NCBI RefSeq assembly: GCF_001676705.1
Contig: NZ_CP016170.1
Location: forward strand, 4,836,001 to 4,900,000
Origin: Bordetella bronchialis
GTDB taxonomy: Bacteria > Pseudomonadota > Gammaproteobacteria > Burkholderiales > Burkholderiaceae_B
Direction: 5' to 3'
DNA: 64,000 bases
A program made the translations under genes and the position numbers. Of the stretch, positions 62,282-64,000 are shown piece after piece; position 1 is the first letter of the stretch; each line of letters opens with the position of its first letter. Below the pieces are notes generated by a model that was not told the DNA's origin, did no database searches, and saw only the letters and a program-made list of their open reading frames with translations.

Positions 62282-62980
62282 ATGACGCTTACCCGCACCC
62301 TGAACCGCCTCGTGCCCGCCCTGCTGTGCGGCATCGCGCTGTCTTCTTGCAGCTCTTTGAACAGCATGATGGGCGGCAATTCCGAATCCGACGCGCTGAA
62401 GGCCATGAAATGGACCTACGCCGGCGACGGCGTGCAGATCGCCGTGACGGCCGATCCCAGGCTGAACCAGTCCAACGGCCAGCCGCACACGCTGGCCATG
62501 ACCGTCGTGCAGATGGAAGACCCCAGCGTCTTCGCGCCGTATGCCAGCAGCTCGTCCAAGATGTCGGCCCTGCTGCTGGCCGATGCGCCGCCGCCTGGCC
62601 TGCTGGCGCTGAACCGCCTGTTCATCACGCCGAGCGAGAACCAGACCGTCACCCTGCCGCGCGTCGAAAAAGCGCAGTACGTGGGGCTGGTCACCGGCTA
62701 CTACCATCTGGACCCGGCGCGCAGCGCGCGCCTGTACCAGGTCGGCGTGGAGGTCGATTCCAGCGGCATCGTGATCAAGACACGCAATGCGTCGCCGGAA
62801 CCGCTCAAGATCGACCTGCGCCTGGGCCCCGACGGCATCGAGGAATCGCCCGGCACCCGCACGCCGCCCGTCGAACCGGTGCGGCCCAAGGGCGGCGAAG
62901 TCTCGCCGCCGATCGCCAAGCCCGCGCAACCCGCATCCGGCATCGCGCCGCCCGCGCCCGCGACGGCGCCGTCCAAATAA
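62282..62980 (+). CDS. tssJ: T6SS outer-membrane lipoprotein TssJ
   Basis: A 232-residue lipoprotein that anchors the TssL/TssM membrane complex to the outer membrane. The signal has a lipobox (GIALSSC, lipidated Cys about residue 23). The body matches TssJ (HTLAMTVVQMEDPSVF; YVGLVTGYYHLD). It is longer than the usual 150-180 residues because of a Pro/Ala-rich tail from about 192 to the end. Start at the ATG 12 bp after the PAAR-like gene; tssK follows after 20 bp. Confidence 0.92.
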   Translation: MTLTRTLNRLVPALLCGIALSSCSSLNSMMGGNSESDALKAMKWTYAGDGVQIAVTADPRLNQSNGQPHTLAMTVVQMEDPSVFAPYASSSSKMSALLLADAPPPGLLALNRLFITPSENQTVTLPRVEKAQYVGLVTGYYHLDPARSARLYQVGVEVDSSGIVIKTRNASPEPLKIDLRLGPDGIEESPGTRTPPVEPVRPKGGEVSPPIAKPAQPASGIAPPAPATAPSK

Positions 62981-63000
62981 CCCGAACCGCACACCCACCG

Positions 63001-64000
63001 ATGGCTACGTATCTGAAACAACCGCTGTACTGGCACCAGGGGCTTTTCCTGCAGCCCCATCATTTCCAGTACCAGGACGCCTGGACCGAGCGCATGCTGG
63101 CGCGGCAGGTGGAATTGACCATGCCCTGGTACTGGGGCTTCGGCGCGCTGGAAATCAACGAAACGGCGCTGGGCGCGCGCGAGGTGGTCATCGACCACAT
63201 GGCGCTGCGCTGGCGCGACGGCACGCTGACGGAAATCCCCGGCAACGCCCGCATCGAATCGCGCCGCTTCGAACTGGCGGACTTCTCCCAGGGCGCGCGC
63301 ACGCTATACGTGGGCCTGCGCCGGCACATCGAGGACCAGTCCAATGTGCTGAAGTACGAGAACCTGGACGATGCCGTGCAGGCGGACGCGCGGCTGGTGG
63401 TGCCGGCCGATCCGCAGGAGGTCCCCGACCGCTACACCAGCGGTCCGACCGGCCGGGTCACGCTGATGACCTATGTGCTGCGGCTGTTCTGGGAAGAGGA
63501 AATCAACGACCTCAGCGACTACGACGTCATGCCGGTCGCCCGGCTGGAACAGGACGGCGAGATCGTGCGCCTGGCGCCGCGCTTCGTGCCACCCTGCCTG
63601 AACCTGGCGGCGTCGCGGCCCCTGCAACTGATGATGATGGAGCTGCGCGACGAAGTCATCGGCCGCGCGCGCCAGCTGGAGGTCTTCAAGCAGCCGGTGG
63701 CCGGCCGCTCCGGCGAGGACGGCCAGTTCGCGCCGCTGCTGGCGCTGTCGGTGCTGAACCGCTACGGTCCGCAGATCACCCACCTGGTCGAAGCGCGCCA
63801 GACGCATCCGTGGACCATCTATGGCGTGCTGCGCCAGCTGGCCGGGGAACTCAGCACCTTCTCGGAATTCTGCGACCTGCTGGGCGAAACCCGCGACAAC
63901 CAGCAGCTGGTGCGGCCCTACAAGCACACCGACCTGGGCCCGTCCTTCATGGGCGTGCTGGACCTGATCCGCCGCCTGTTGAACGAAATCACTATCGGGC
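63001..64000 (+). CDS. tssK: T6SS baseplate protein TssK (3' truncated)
   Basis: The first 333 codons of TssK, the baseplate component that links to the TssL/TssM membrane complex. The start MATYLKQPLYWHQGLFLQPHHFQYQDAW is the family N-terminus, and ELSTFSEFCDLLGE with the DLGPSFMGVLDLIRRLL segment appears later. The frame is open to the window edge. The operon therefore continues, presumably with tssL and tssM. Confidence 0.94.
   Translation, partial: MATYLKQPLYWHQGLFLQPHHFQYQDAWTERMLARQVELTMPWYWGFGALEINETALGAREVVIDHMALRWRDGTLTEIPGNARIESRRFELADFSQGARTLYVGLRRHIEDQSNVLKYENLDDAVQADARLVVPADPQEVPDRYTSGPTGRVTLMTYVLRLFWEEEINDLSDYDVMPVARLEQDGEIVRLAPRFVPPCLNLAASRPLQLMMMELRDEVIGRARQLEVFKQPVAGRSGEDGQFAPLLALSVLNRYGPQITHLVEARQTHPWTIYGVLRQLAGELSTFSEFCDLLGETRDNQQLVRPYKHTDLGPSFMGVLDLIRRLLNEITIG

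Overview
The window is about 64 kb of high-GC DNA from a betaproteobacterium. Several Bug/TctC-type periplasmic binding proteins beside LysR regulators and amidohydrolases, two large pertactin-like autotransporters, and a type VI secretion (T6SS) operon point to Alcaligenaceae, most likely an environmental Bordetella or a close relative such as Achromobacter. The genus is inferred from gene content alone; no rRNA or tRNA gene is present.

Layout. 1-1.8 kb: the 3' part of a CusS-like sensor kinase and a periplasmic Cu/Zn superoxide dismutase. 2.5-10 kb: two tandem paralogous autotransporters with very different low-complexity hinges (75-bp tandem repeats plus an acidic tract in the first, a 27-glycine run in the second). 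10-17.1 kb: solute-scavenging genes, with three Bug proteins, two amidohydrolase_2 enzymes and two LysR regulators; a clear terminator and a perfect LysR-type dyad can be seen. 17.2-25.4 kb: a LysR gene, then a minus-strand dipeptide/opine-type ABC transporter operon ending in an M81 (MlrC-like) peptidase. 25.4-28.3 kb: a repeat-rich island. An intact IS256-family element with an 8-bp target duplication sits inside a 13-bp hairpin. On both sides lie inverted copies of a ~470-bp segment, each holding a 202-bp unit bounded by 24-bp inverted repeats and an array of 37-bp tandem repeats. 28.4-38.4 kb: an amidase, an unrecognised small protein, a GntR regulator and a six-gene plus-strand operon (SsuABC-like transporter, maleate isomerase-like enzyme, hydantoinase, chlorohydrolase-like deaminase). 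Two near-identical GntR palindromes lie in the divergent promoter region, so the regulator and its probable sites can be read together.

38.3-64 kb: a 1212-residue BTAD/cyclase-like/AAA/TPR regulator transcribed away from a T6SS operon running tssA-B-C-hcp-E-F-G-clpV-vgrG-vgrG-DUF2169-pentapeptide-DUF3540-PAAR-like-tssJ-tssK (tssK is cut by the window end). The 346-bp region between them carries four TTAAACG boxes and a perfect -35 hexamer. The T6SS genes supply sheath, baseplate, tube, disassembly ATPase, two spikes, a probable adaptor set and a PAAR-like tip. No toxin or immunity gene is evident here, and tssL and tssM presumably lie beyond the right edge.

The most unusual material is the nested repeat island around the IS element, the regulator and operator arrangement at the T6SS, and the hinge regions of the tandem autotransporters.
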